A DNA stretch of 64,000 bases, from positions 124,001-188,000 of the forward strand of contig CAWERB010000022.1 in NCBI GenBank assembly GCA_963811335.1. Direction: 5' to 3'. Positions 47,139-55,253 of this stretch are shown piece after piece. Under the pieces are notes generated by a model. That model was not told the origin of the DNA and did not search any database. It saw nothing but the letters and a program-made list of their open reading frames with translations. Within the stretch, counting starts at the first letter, position 1, and each line of letters begins with the position of its first letter. The translations under genes were made by a program, and so were the position numbers. The stretch comes from Trebonia sp963811335 (lineage in GTDB: Bacteria; Actinomycetota; Actinomycetes; Streptosporangiales; Streptosporangiaceae).

Positions 47139-48521
47139 GTGGCCCACCGGAAGAAGAAGATCGGCGCGCAGCTGGTCGAGGATGAGGACTACCAGCTGCG
47201 TCACGAGAAGGTCGCGGGCATCGGCATCGCGAAGGACAAGGGCGACGTGTGCACGCGGCTGCCGCCGGCCCGCGAGGGCGGGCGGCGCCGCTCGCGGGTG
47301 GAGCAGGACGTGCCCGCGCGGGCGCGGGACATCCTCGAGCTCGGTGCCCGGCTGATCGCGGACGGGGTTGAGCTGGTCATCATGGAAAGTCACCTCCGAT
47401 TACTGGCGGATCTGGTTCTACCTGCTGGAATCGCTCGGGCTGACGGTGGCGCTGGTGAACTCCTCCCAGGCCCGGCAGCTGGCCGGGCGGCCGAAGACCG
47501 ACCGGCTGGACTGCCAGTGGCTGGCCCGGCTCGCGGAGATGGGCCTGCTGCGCCCCTCGTTCGTGCCGCCGCCGGAGGTCAGGGCGCTGCGCGACCTGAC
47601 CCGCGCCCGCCTCCACCTGGTCCGCGACCGGGCCCGGGCGTGGCAGCGGCTGGAGAAGCTGCTGGAAGGCGCCCTGATCAAGCTGTCGGCCGAGCTGTCG
47701 TCGCTGTCCCGGGTCAAGACCGCCCGGCTGATCCTGGACGCCCTCGCCGACGGCGAGCGCGACCCGAAGGCCCTGGCCGCCCTCGCCCTGGGGCCGCTGC
47801 GGGCCCGCCGCGCCGACCTGGAGGCGGCCCTGGACGGGATGACTGATCGGCGCCCACCACGCCCTGCTCATCCGCGCCCACCTGAACCAGGTCGACAGCC
47901 TCAGCCGCTCCATCGGCGCGGTCGAGGACGAAATCGACGCCGCCCTGGAGGCCGTCCCGGCCGCCTGGGGCATCACCGCGGCCGGGGAGCCGTCCCCGGA
48001 CCCCGGCCCTGGCGCCGCCGCTGCTGCCCGCCGCCGCCCGCCTCGCGGAGATCCCCGGCGTCACCCTCGACCTGGCCAGGGCGGTCATCGCGGAGACCGG
48101 CCTGGACATGAGCGCCTTCCCCACCGCGGGGCACCTGGCCTCCTGGGCCGGGCTCGCCCCGGTCGCCCGCCAGTCCGGGCCCCCGCCGCGGCAAGCCGAA
48201 GAAAGGCCAGGGCAACGCCTACATCAAGAACCTGTGCACCCAGGCCGCCAACGGCGCCGGCAAGACCGGACTCGTTCCTCGGCGAGCGGTTCTGCTGCCT
48301 GGCCCGGTAGCATCGGCCCTGCCCGGGCCAAGGTCGCCGTCGCCCGCTCCATCCTCGTCATTACCTGGCACCTGCTGAACGACCCCGCCGCCCGCTACCA
48401 CGACCTCGGCCCCGACTGGCACGACCGCAAGACCAGCCGCGACAAGAAGATCCGCAGCCACCTGCGCGGCCTCCAGTCCCTCGGGATCGACACCAGCACC
48501 CTGAACACCACCGCCGCCTAA
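47139..48521 (+). pseudogene. IS110-family transposase, broken by several frame changes
   Basis: RuvC-like DEDD plus C-terminal Tnp domain. Start is GTG 47139 behind GGAGG. Pieces in order: RHEKVAGIGIAKDKGDVCTR, VELVIMES, then (frame 2) SDYWRIWFYLLESLGLTVAL, GRPKTDRLDCQWLARLAEMG, LLRPSFVPPPEVRALRDLTR; then LIGAHHALLIRAHLNQVDSL in another frame; then IPGVTLDLARAVIAETGLDM-like, SAFPTAGHLASWAGLAPVAR and the catalytic-serine stretch QSG; finally ARSILVITWHLLNDPAARYH and the stop at 48521. At least four frame breaks. The first Asp of DEDD (normally in a GID or ALD motif) is Gly (VAGIGIAK), so activity is doubtful even if the frame is restored. Confidence 0.9.
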
Positions 48522-48661
48522 ACCCAAACCACCCCTGACCAGGCCCGCGACCCAACCCGCCACGGGCCCTTACCCATGCCCGCTTTCGGCTGGGGATTCT
48601 CTTGGTCAGCGAGGATCATTAAAGGGGGGCTAGAGAAGCTTTCAGGGAACTCTTCTAGACC

Positions 48662-49192
48662 TTGGCCTGGCTGTGCGGAGGCGGGCCGCCGAGCTGGAAC
48701 ACCGTGTACTCGCTGCCCGCCGTTCCCGGGGTGCTGCCCGTGCGGGAGATGAACGTGCAGGTCTATGACGCGGGCGGCGGGATGAGCGTGATCATGGCGG
48801 ACGCGATGGTCTCGTGGCAGCCGGCGCGGCCCGCCACCGAGGTGGTCCCGGCCTCGGTCAACGTGGTGACGATCGCGACTGCCGGCCCGTGGCCGGGGAA
48901 CCCGGCGCCGGTCACGATCACCTCGGTGCCGGTGGTGCGGCGGCTCGCTGCGCTCGTCAACGGGCTGCCGACGTCGACGGCCGGCCGCGGTCTGTGCACT
49001 ATGGAAGTGGGGATCACGCTGACGTTCCGTGCCGTGGCCGGCGGGACGGCGGTCGCGGTCGCGGAGGGGCCGGCCGAATGCGGCGCGGTGCACCTGCGGC
49101 TGGGCGGCAAGGACGAGCCCGATCTCCGGCCGCCCGGCTCCTACCGGGCCACGGTCTTGAAGATCGCGGGCCTGCGCTGGAGTCTCAGCTAG
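48662..49192 (+). CDS. C-terminal part of a lipoprotein-like protein, N-terminus probably lost to the IS
   Basis: The segment from VVPASVNVVTIATAGPWPGN through SVPVVRRLAALVNGLPTSTA to GLTLTFRA-like and AVHLRLGGK matches a domain often found at the end of actinobacterial lipoproteins and secreted proteins. Only 176 codons remain, the first codon is TTG 48662, a stop lies just upstream (48656), and no signal peptide or lipobox is present. The reading starts right at the presumed IS110 right edge, which suggests truncation by insertion. Confidence 0.5.
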   Translation: MAWLCGGGPPSWNTVYSLPAVPGVLPVREMNVQVYDAGGGMSVIMADAMVSWQPARPATEVVPASVNVVTIATAGPWPGNPAPVTITSVPVVRRLAALVNGLPTSTAGRGLCTMEVGITLTFRAVAGGTAVAVAEGPAECGAVHLRLGGKDEPDLRPPGSYRATVLKIAGLRWSLS

Positions 49193-49251
49193 CGGCGCAG
49201 GGTCATGGCGGGGATCGCGCGGAGCACGCGCCCGTCGGGATAATCGTGGTG

Positions 49252-49551
49252 GTGACCTGTCTACTGAACGGTGGCGGGCCAGGCGTGACCGGGTTAGCTG
49301 CCGGCACCGAGGGACTGTTCGTTGCCGTTGACATCAGCGTGGCCAAGACGGCGTTCCTTGGTGCGTCGCATGCGGCCAGGGTGCTGCGCGGCGGGTCTAC
49401 CCGGCCGCTTCATGTCACCGCGGCTGGAATGACCGTCGCCGAGGCGGAGAGCGTGGTGAGCGAGATGGCTGGGCGCTTTCGGCTTCCTGACGCGCTCAAG
49501 CTGGCCGACCGGCTCGCTCGCGGGCTGGAGGCGCCTGACGCGCGGGGTTAG
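49252..49551 (+). CDS. Small hypothetical protein
   Basis: About 99 residues from GTG 49252 (GTG 49246 and 49249 are alternatives): VTCLLNGGGPGVTGLAAGTE, VAVDISVAKTAFLGASHAAR, then TVAEAESVVSEMAGRFRLPD and LKLADRLARGLEAPD. The helical C-terminal half looks genuine. Codon use matches neighbours. It lies 43 bp before the FAD monooxygenase on the same strand. No family recognised. Confidence 0.45.
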   Translation: MTCLLNGGGPGVTGLAAGTEGLFVAVDISVAKTAFLGASHAARVLRGGSTRPLHVTAAGMTVAEAESVVSEMAGRFRLPDALKLADRLARGLEAPDARG

Positions 49552-49594
49552 CGTGGAACCGGAAGCGGGTCGGTCGTTCGGGAAGGGGAAGTGC

Positions 49595-50728
49595 GTGGCG
49601 GTGCGGGCGGTGGTTGTCGGCGGCGGGATCGGCGGGATCGCGGCGGCGGTTGCGCTGGCGCGGGCCGGGATCGACGTCGAGGTGCATGAGCAGGCACAGC
49701 AGCTGACCGAGGTCGGCGCGGGTGTGTCGCTGGCGCCGAACGGCCTGCGGATGCTGGAGCGGCTCGGGGCGGGGGAGGAGGTCAGGCGGGCGGGCGTCCG
49801 GTACGCGTCGGCTCAGTTGCGGCTCTGGGACGGGCGGGCGGTGGAGCATGAGCCGTACCAGTTCACCATGGCCGGGCAGAACGTCGGGATCCACCGGGCC
49901 GACCTGCTCGGGCTGCTGGCCGGGCTGCTGCCGCCCGGCACGGTGCGGACCGGGCACCAGTGCACGGGATTTCGCCAGGAGGGCGGCAGTGCCACGGCCG
50001 TCTTCGCCGACGGGACCACCGCCACGGCCGACGTGGTGATCGGCGCGGACGGCATCCACTCCGTGCTGCAGGGCTTCGTGGTACCGCCGGCCGAGCCGGT
50101 GTTCTCCGGGGTGGTGGCCTACCGTGGCGTGGTGCCGCGCCCGGAAGAGTGCCCGGCCGGCACGATGCGGATGTGGGTGGGCGAGGGCAGGCACTTCCTG
50201 GTGTTCCCGGTGCGCGCCGGGCAGTTGCTGAACTACGTGGGCTTCGTCTCCGCGGCCACCGCGGTGCGCGAGTCGTGGTCGGCGCCCGGTGACCCGGTGG
50301 CGCTCGCCGCGCACTTCGCCGGCTGGGATCCGGTCATCGGTAAGGTCATCGCCGCGATCAGCGGGCCGGGCGGCAGCGGGTTCCAGTGGGGGATGTACGA
50401 CCGTGCGCCGCTGCCCGCCTGGAGCAGCGGGCGGCTGACGCTCCTCGGCGACGCGGCGCACCCGATGCTGCCGCACCTCGGCCAGGGCGTGAACCAGGCC
50501 CTGGAGGACGCGGTAACCCTGGCTACGCTGCTGGGGGCGGGCACGAGTCCGGCTGACGTCCCGCGGGCGCTCGCCGTCTACGAGGCGCTGCGCCGCGACC
50601 GGACGGCGCGCGTCCAACTCGGCTCACGGCGCCAGGGCGCCGGCTGGGACAGCTCCGGCCGCCAGCTGGTCGACCGGCGGTGGATCTACGAGTACGACGC
50701 CTGGGCCGAAGCCGTCGCGCTGACCTGA
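49595..50728 (+). CDS. FAD-dependent monooxygenase (salicylate hydroxylase-like)
   Basis: Group A flavin monooxygenase of 377 residues with the PHBH fold. VVVGGGIGGIAAAVALARA binds the ADP part of FAD, TADVVIGADGIHSVLQ is the DG motif, and LTLLGDAAHPMLPHLGQGVN the GD motif. Both flavin motifs and the middle substrate-domain strands are intact. The start is GTG 49595 with GGGGAAG upstream; GTG 49553 lacks a ribosome site. NAD(P)H-driven hydroxylation of an aromatic compound is the family role; the substrate is unknown. A MarR regulator converges from downstream. Confidence 0.92.
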   Translation: MAVRAVVVGGGIGGIAAAVALARAGIDVEVHEQAQQLTEVGAGVSLAPNGLRMLERLGAGEEVRRAGVRYASAQLRLWDGRAVEHEPYQFTMAGQNVGIHRADLLGLLAGLLPPGTVRTGHQCTGFRQEGGSATAVFADGTTATADVVIGADGIHSVLQGFVVPPAEPVFSGVVAYRGVVPRPEECPAGTMRMWVGEGRHFLVFPVRAGQLLNYVGFVSAATAVRESWSAPGDPVALAAHFAGWDPVIGKVIAAISGPGGSGFQWGMYDRAPLPAWSSGRLTLLGDAAHPMLPHLGQGVNQALEDAVTLATLLGAGTSPADVPRALAVYEALRRDRTARVQLGSRRQGAGWDSSGRQLVDRRWIYEYDAWAEAVALT

Positions 50729-50741
50729 CGCACGGCGCGCG

Positions 50742-51242
50742 CTAACCGGCCGGCTTTGAGTGATGCGCGACGATGAGCTTCAGCAGGCGGGTGAGCTCGG
50801 CCCGGTCGGCTTGTGACAGGGGCGCGAGGAACTCCGCCTCCGCGTCCGCTAGCAGTACGTCGAGGCGTTTCAGGTGGCGGCGGCCTTCGTCGGTGAGGGT
50901 GATGGCGTTGCGGCGGCGGTCAGCCGCGTCGGGGGCGCGCACCACGAGTCCCCGCGCGGTGAGGTCGTTGATGGTCGCTACCAGGTCGCTGCGGTAGATG
51001 CCGGTCCGGTCGCTGAGTCCCGACTGGCTGTCCGGGCCGAACTCCTCCAGTGACGCGAGGACGGCGTAGTGCCACTTGCGCGAGTCCAGGGTCGCCAGCC
51101 GCTCCCCCACCTGCCGCTGCGCGTAGCCGGCCGCCAGGTTGAGCAGGCGGCTGGGCAGTGACCGCAGCCGCTCGGGTGTGCTCGCCCCGCAGGGGCCGTG
51201 CCCGCCTTCCATGGGCCCGATCATATCGCTTGCGTTAGTCAT
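50742..51242 (-). CDS. MarR family transcriptional regulator
   Basis: 166-residue winged-helix protein: WHYAVLASLEEFGPDSQSGL, SDRTGIYRSDLVATINDLTA, RGLVVRAPDAADRRRNAITL with the DRRRN wing, then TDEGRRHLKRLDVLLADAEA. It is divergent from the epoxide hydrolase gene, and its start lies inside a cluster of three CGTTAGT-N-ACTAACG sites, which argues for autoregulation plus control of the hydrolase. The ATG at 51212 (MEGGHGP) is an alternative start. Confidence 0.93.
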   Translation of the reverse strand: MTNASDMIGPMEGGHGPCGASTPERLRSLPSRLLNLAAGYAQRQVGERLATLDSRKWHYAVLASLEEFGPDSQSGLSDRTGIYRSDLVATINDLTARGLVVRAPDAADRRRNAITLTDEGRRHLKRLDVLLADAEAEFLAPLSQADRAELTRLLKLIVAHHSKPAG

Positions 51243-51290
51243 ACTAACAATATAGCTTCGTTAGTGCGACTAACGTTAGTGTCACTAACG
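51233..51290. promoter_or_regulatory. Triple operator for the MarR/epoxide hydrolase pair
   Basis: Three copies of a palindrome: CGTTAGTCATACTAAC (51233-51248), CGTTAGTGCGACTAACG (51259-51275) and the perfect CGTTAGTGTCACTAACG (51274-51290); the last two share two bases. They fill the gap between the divergent genes. Confidence 0.85.
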
Positions 51291-51312
51291 TTCATGATCG
51301 GGGAGGTACCGC

Positions 51313-52422
51313 ATGTCCGTCATCACGCCCTTCCGCGTCGACATCCCGCAGGCTGACCTGGACGACCTGTACGGCCGGCTGGACCGCGTCCGCTGGCCCG
51401 ACGAGCTGCCCGGGGTCGGCTGGGATCTCGGCATCCCGCTGGACCGGGTCCGGGAGCTGGCCGCTTACTGGCGCGAGAAGTTCGACTGGCGCGCGTCGGA
51501 GGCCGCGCTCAACGCCTACCCGCAGTACACCACCGAGATCGACGGCCAGAACGTCCACTTCCTGCACGTCAGGTCGGCCAACCCCGACGCGCTGCCGCTG
51601 ATACTCACCCACGGCTGGCCCGGTTCCGTCCTGGAGTTCCTCGACGTGATCGAGCCCCTGTCGGCCGACTTCCACCTGGTCATCCCGTCCATTCCCGGCT
51701 TCGGGTTCTCCGGCCCCACCCGGTCGAAGGGCTGGGACATCCACCGGATCGCGCGCGCCTGGGCCGTCCTGATGGAGCGGCTCGGCTATCAGCGCTACGG
51801 GGCGCACGGCGGCGACTGGGGCTCCGGCATCTCCCGGGCCCTGGGCGCCGTCGCGCCCGAGCGGGTCGCCGGGGTGCACCTCACCTACCTGGTCACCCCG
51901 CCGCCCGCCGACGCGGACGAGCCCGTGCTGTCACCCGGCGACCGGGCGCGCCTGGCCAAGGTCAAGCAGCTCCAGGCGCGGCAGCCCGCCTACCAGGCGC
52001 TGCACGCCACCAGGCCGCAGACGATCGCCTATGCACTGACCGACTCGCCGGTCGGGCTGCTCGCCTGGATCGCCGAGAAGTTCGCCGAGTGGGCCGATCC
52101 CCGCTCCGCGATCAGCCTCGACCAGATCCTGGCGGACGTCTCGATCTACTGGTTCACCGGGACCGCCGGGTCTTCGGCCCGGCTCGCCAACGAGTCACCG
52201 CGCGGGAAGGTGCCCTGCCCGGTGCCGGTGGGGGTGGTTGTCCTGCCCTACGACATCACCCAGTCCGTCCGGCCGCTGGCCGAACTGGACTACCAGATCG
52301 CGGCCTGGACCGAGTTCGACCGCGGCGGGCACTTCGCCGGGCTCGAGGTCCCCGAGTTGCTGGCCGACGACATCCGTGCCTTCTTCGGCGAGCTTCAGGA
52401 GTCTTCCCGGTCAGGGGCGTAG
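51313..52422 (+). CDS. Epoxide hydrolase (EHN domain plus alpha/beta hydrolase)
   Basis: 369-residue protein with an N-terminal EHN lid domain (FRVDIPQADLDDLYGRLDRV RW...) and a hydrolase core. ILTHGWPGSVLEF forms the oxyanion hole, IPSIPGFGFSGPT follows, the nucleophile Asp lies in AHGGDWGSGISRALG, lid tyrosines are around IYWFTG, and the catalytic His in DRGGHFAGLEVPELL. All triad elements are visible. Start ATG 51313 behind GGGGAGG. It opens epoxides to diols; physiological substrate unknown. Likely induced when the divergent MarR repressor releases the triple operator. Its end overlaps the convergent ATPase gene by 12 bp. Confidence 0.93.
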   Translation: MSVITPFRVDIPQADLDDLYGRLDRVRWPDELPGVGWDLGIPLDRVRELAAYWREKFDWRASEAALNAYPQYTTEIDGQNVHFLHVRSANPDALPLILTHGWPGSVLEFLDVIEPLSADFHLVIPSIPGFGFSGPTRSKGWDIHRIARAWAVLMERLGYQRYGAHGGDWGSGISRALGAVAPERVAGVHLTYLVTPPPADADEPVLSPGDRARLAKVKQLQARQPAYQALHATRPQTIAYALTDSPVGLLAWIAEKFAEWADPRSAISLDQILADVSIYWFTGTAGSSARLANESPRGKVPCPVPVGVVVLPYDITQSVRPLAELDYQIAAWTEFDRGGHFAGLEVPELLADDIRAFFGELQESSRSGA

Positions 52423-53664
52423 CTGCCATAGTGCTTCGACCGGGATCGCCTTGATCTTGCCGCCGAAGGACAGGGTCTGCTGGCCGGTGTACATCACGTA
52501 GCCCGCGACGAACCTTTCCCCGACGTGGCTGGCGAGGTGGCGCAGTCCCGCAAGGTCCTCGGCCCGGACGGTGGCGCCGGACTTCACCTCGACCGCGATC
52601 ACTCGGCCGTCGGGGGTCTCGATGACGGCGTCGACTTCCAGCTGGTCCCTCGTCCGGTAGTGGTACAGGCGCCCACGTTCCTGTGACCAGGTCAGCTGGC
52701 GGGCGAGTTCCATCATGACGAAGTTCTCCAGCATCGGGCCGCCGGCGCCGCCGGGCTCGCCGAGGCGGGCGGCGTCCTGGCCGATCAGGCTGCACGCGAT
52801 CCCCGTGTCCGTGAACGCCAGCTTCGGAGTGCCCACGGCCCTCGTCGTCTGGCCGGAGGACCATGCGGGAACTGACTTGATGAGGAACACGCTCGACAGC
52901 AGGTCCAGGTACCGCACCAGGGTGGTCCGCGGTATGCCCGACGCGCTGGCGAGTGCGGCCGGGACGAGCAGCCCTCCCGTACGCCCGGCAATGAGGGCGA
53001 GCAGCTTGAGCAGGTCACCGCGGCGCTCGATACTTGAGAGCTCCAGCACGTCCCGCTCGATGAGCGTTGAGACGTAGGAGTCGAAGAACGCCGCCCGGCG
53101 CCTGGACGCGCGCCGCACCGCTTCGGGGAAGCCGCCGGCGGCCAGGCGGTCAAGGTAGTCACGCCGGCGCAGGGAGGAAGAGAAGTCCAGGCCAGTGCCG
53201 TGCCGGAACGCGGCGTCGACGAACCCGTCAGGGGCGCCGGTCATCTCCCCCTGCGAGAAAGGCCACAGCTCGATCACCTCCATCCGGCCGGGCAGGGCGT
53301 CCGGAAGGGCCCGCAGCGCCAGGACCCGTGAGGAACCTGTCAGCAGGAACCGGCCAGGCCGTGGATCAAGGTCCACGCGCACCTTGATCGCCCGCAGCAG
53401 GTCCGGCGCGAGCTGAACCTCGTCGATGACCATCAGCCCGTCGTGGTCCACGAATCCCGCTGGATCATCTTGCGCGGCTCTCAGGGTTGCCGCGTCGTCG
53501 AGCAGCCGGACGACACTACCTGGTCGGCTGCCCGCGGAAAGTCTCGTGAGCGTGCTCTTGCCCGCCTGCCGAGCACCGTTGACAAGTACGACCCGGGTGT
53601 CCGCGAGGGCCTCAGCGACCAGGGACTCCGCGTGCCGGGGAAGGATGTCAGCTACCAGGGCCAC
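52411..53664 (-). CDS. AAA-type ATPase with DUF4143 domain
   Basis: 417-residue protein of the widespread AAA_14/DUF4143 group. Walker A VLVNGARQAGKSTL at about residues 27-40, Walker B LMVIDEVQLAPDLLRAIK, and sensor-like RFLLTGSSRVLALRALPDAL are in the ATPase half; the C-terminal DUF4143 half ends in a nuclease-like strand pair (LEVDAVIETPDGRVIAVEVK) with the D...ExK spacing of PD-(D/E)XK enzymes. Function of the family is unresolved; these genes are often sporadic and mobile. Start ATG 53664. Directly upstream lie direct repeats that look like an IS21-family end. Confidence 0.9.
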   Translation of the reverse strand: MALVADILPRHAESLVAEALADTRVVLVNGARQAGKSTLTRLSAGSRPGSVVRLLDDAATLRAAQDDPAGFVDHDGLMVIDEVQLAPDLLRAIKVRVDLDPRPGRFLLTGSSRVLALRALPDALPGRMEVIELWPFSQGEMTGAPDGFVDAAFRHGTGLDFSSSLRRRDYLDRLAAGGFPEAVRRASRRRAAFFDSYVSTLIERDVLELSSIERRGDLLKLLALIAGRTGGLLVPAALASASGIPRTTLVRYLDLLSSVFLIKSVPAWSSGQTTRAVGTPKLAFTDTGIACSLIGQDAARLGEPGGAGGPMLENFVMMELARQLTWSQERGRLYHYRTRDQLEVDAVIETPDGRVIAVEVKSGATVRAEDLAGLRHLASHVGERFVAGYVMYTGQQTLSFGGKIKAIPVEALWQLRP

Positions 53665-53669
53665 TCCTC

Positions 53670-53783
53670 CATTCTGCCGTACGACAGTGGTCCCGTGGTC
53701 ATTCTGCCGCTTACAGCGTGGTCATTCTGCCGCTTACAGCGTGGTCATCTGGCCGCTTATACCGCGGTCATTTCGCCGCTTCG
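53670..53783. repeat. Degenerate 23-bp direct repeats (IS21-end-like)
   Basis: Four adjacent copies of a CGTGGTCATTCTGCCGCTTA-type unit at 53694-53716, 53717-53739, 53740-53762 and 53763-53783, with a partial copy from 53670. The first two copies are identical over 23 bp. Repeated TGGTCATnnnGCCGCTT units like these occur at the ends of actinobacterial IS21-family elements; no istA or istB is present here. Confidence 0.75.
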
Positions 53784-53890
53784 TTCAGGCCATCGGCCTG
53801 GTCCCTGCGTATGCGGTCAGCGTGCCACTCTGATGGCGACCACCGGCCGCTAAAGTCCGGCACCGCCTAGCCAGACTGTGCAGGCGGTGG

Positions 53891-53930
53891 AAACCCGCGC
53901 GCCCGCTCGGTGGGTCGGGCGCGCGGGTTT
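53891..53930. terminator. Strong hairpin terminator
   Basis: AAACCCGCGCGCCCG pairs perfectly over 15 bp with CGGGCGCGCGGGTTT around a 10-base loop. The A and T ends make it usable on both strands. It separates the IS-like repeats from the small gene at 53953. A shorter hairpin (CACCGCCT/AGGCGGTG) lies just before it. Confidence 0.85.
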
Positions 53931-53952
53931 GCCTGTGGGCCGCGGACTCCGG

Positions 53953-54162
53953 CTACATGGCGACGGGTTCGGCGGGGCGGGGTTCGCCGTCGCAGTGGTC
54001 CATGTAGTCCAGGACAGCGGTGTAGATGCCGGGGGCGTACCAGGCTAGCCAGGTCAGTGCGTCGGCGAGGTCGTCTCTGGTGCGGCCGAGCAGTCGCTCG
54101 GCGCCGGGGATCTCGCCGGGCAGGTGCGCGGGGCGGCCTGGGTGGGTCAGACTTGCGTTCAC
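53953..54162 (-). CDS. Small hypothetical protein, 69 aa
   Basis: MNASLTHPGRPAHLPGEIPG, then RTRDDLADALTWLAWYAPGI and YTAVLDYMDHCDGEPRP. The helical core with several Trp/Tyr residues looks like a real small soluble protein of the kind found next to regulators in actinomycetes. GGAGGA precedes the start on the minus strand. Function unknown. Confidence 0.55.
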   Translation of the reverse strand: MNASLTHPGRPAHLPGEIPGAERLLGRTRDDLADALTWLAWYAPGIYTAVLDYMDHCDGEPRPAEPVAM

Positions 54163-54612
54163 GATCGTCCTCCGTCTTGTCGGATGGATGGTCCAGGGTC
54201 GCGGCGGTGTTGGTGCACCGTCGCGGCCCGCCCGGGATTCTGGGTGCTCCGGGTCGATGAGGTTATTGTATCGAACTTATGAACGAGCTAAACATCGACA
54301 CGCGGTAGCACTTAGAGACGCGAGGACCCCGGCATCTGGCTAGCCGCATCAGCACCAGGGCCGCAGGCGCGGGAGGACCCGCACGGGGCGAGAGCCTGAG
54401 CCACCGGTTGGCCGGCAGGAGCGGGGGCGCGGCGGGAATCGGCCGCGCGGTTCGAGGCCCGCTTTTGGGGCCACGATTGCGCGGCAGGTTCTCCGCTCGC
54501 CCCCGCTCCCCCACGCCGAAAAGAGTCATGGCGTGCGGGAAGAGGCGGAGCATGCTCCCGTTCGGGATGATCCTGGGACAGCCGGCTGACGGTACGGGAA
54601 ACAATTTTCTTC
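54163..54612. other. Intergenic region
   Basis: About 450 bp without a supportable gene. The part 54255-54310 is unusually AT-rich (GGTTATTGTATCGAAC and onwards) and may hold the promoter of the small gene on the minus strand. Confidence 0.35.
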
Positions 54613-54630
54613 TTGACAATAAAGTTTGTC
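54613..54630 (+). promoter_or_regulatory. Promoter/operator upstream of ArsR-type regulator
   Basis: TTGACA (54613-54618) fits a -35 box, and the overlapping GACAA-N6-TTGTC (54615-54630) is an inverted repeat in AT-rich DNA 18 bp before the start codon. A self-operator of the ArsR-type protein is likely. Confidence 0.5.
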
Positions 54631-54647
54631 GGTGACAGTCTGGGCTC

Positions 54648-55253
54648 ATGCAGGACGTCGCCGTGATCGAGGACGCCGCCGCCGCAGAGGTCTCGCTCGA
54701 TCCCATCCGGGCCCGGATCCTCGCGGAGCTGGCCGAGCCGCACACCGCGACCACGCTCGCGACGCGCCTCGGGCTGGCCAGGCAGAAGGTCAACTACCAC
54801 GTGAAGATGCTGGAGCAGCACGGTCTCGTGGAGCTGGTTGAGGAGCGGCGCAAGGGCAACATGACCGAGCGCGTGGTGCGAGCGTCGGCGGCGGCCTACG
54901 TGATCTCGCCGGCGGCGCTGGCCGCGGTCGCGCCCGATCCGGCGCGGTCGCCGGACCGGCTGTCGGCGCGGTGGCTGCTCGCGCTCGCCGCGCGGCTGGT
55001 CCGGGAGACCGGCGCGCTCATCAACGGCGCGGCGCGGGCCGGCAAGCCGCTGGCCACGTTCGGGCTCGATGCCGAGGTGCGGTTCGCCAGGCCGGCCGAC
55101 CGCGCCGCGTTCATCGGCGAGCTGACCGACGCGCTCGCCGTCATTACCAGCAGGTACCACTCGGAAACCGGAAGGCCGCACCGCGTGGTCGTCGCGGTGC
55201 ACCCGAGCATCACAGAAGATGCCGACCCGCCAGCAGGAGGGCACACGTCATGA
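54648..55253 (+). CDS. ArsR/HTH_20-type winged-helix regulator
   Basis: 201-residue repressor. LDPIRARILAELAEPHTATT, then LATRLGLARQKVNYHVKMLE and QHGLVELVEERRKGNMTERV give a clear winged HTH; the C-terminal two thirds are a helical ligand or dimer domain. No metal-binding cysteine motif is seen, so metal sensing is unlikely. Its stop overlaps the start of the SRPBCC gene (ATGA), the usual ArsR-SRPBCC pair in actinomycetes. Confidence 0.9.
   Translation: MQDVAVIEDAAAAEVSLDPIRARILAELAEPHTATTLATRLGLARQKVNYHVKMLEQHGLVELVEERRKGNMTERVVRASAAAYVISPAALAAVAPDPARSPDRLSARWLLALAARLVRETGALINGAARAGKPLATFGLDAEVRFARPADRAAFIGELTDALAVITSRYHSETGRPHRVVVAVHPSITEDADPPAGGHTS

Larger units (their letters stand above)
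46620..48660 (+). mobile_element. IS110-family insertion sequence (borders approximate)
   Basis: The transposase frame set at 47139-48521 defines the family. The left border is placed where the disrupted gene loses protein character, the right border where the next truncated gene begins (48662). IS110 elements lack normal terminal inverted repeats, so exact ends cannot be fixed by eye. About 500 bp of non-coding DNA lies before the transposase. Confidence 0.45.

Noticed and set aside
47139..48521. Defence-type RuvC nuclease
   Set aside because: The C-terminal SWAGLAP and QSG motifs and overall order match IS110 transposases.
53670..53783. CRISPR-like array
   Set aside because: Repeats are adjacent with no spacers and drift in sequence; they resemble IS ends instead.
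53860..53932. tRNA or structured RNA gene
   Set aside because: Only two simple hairpins; no cloverleaf, no T-loop consensus. The second is a terminator.
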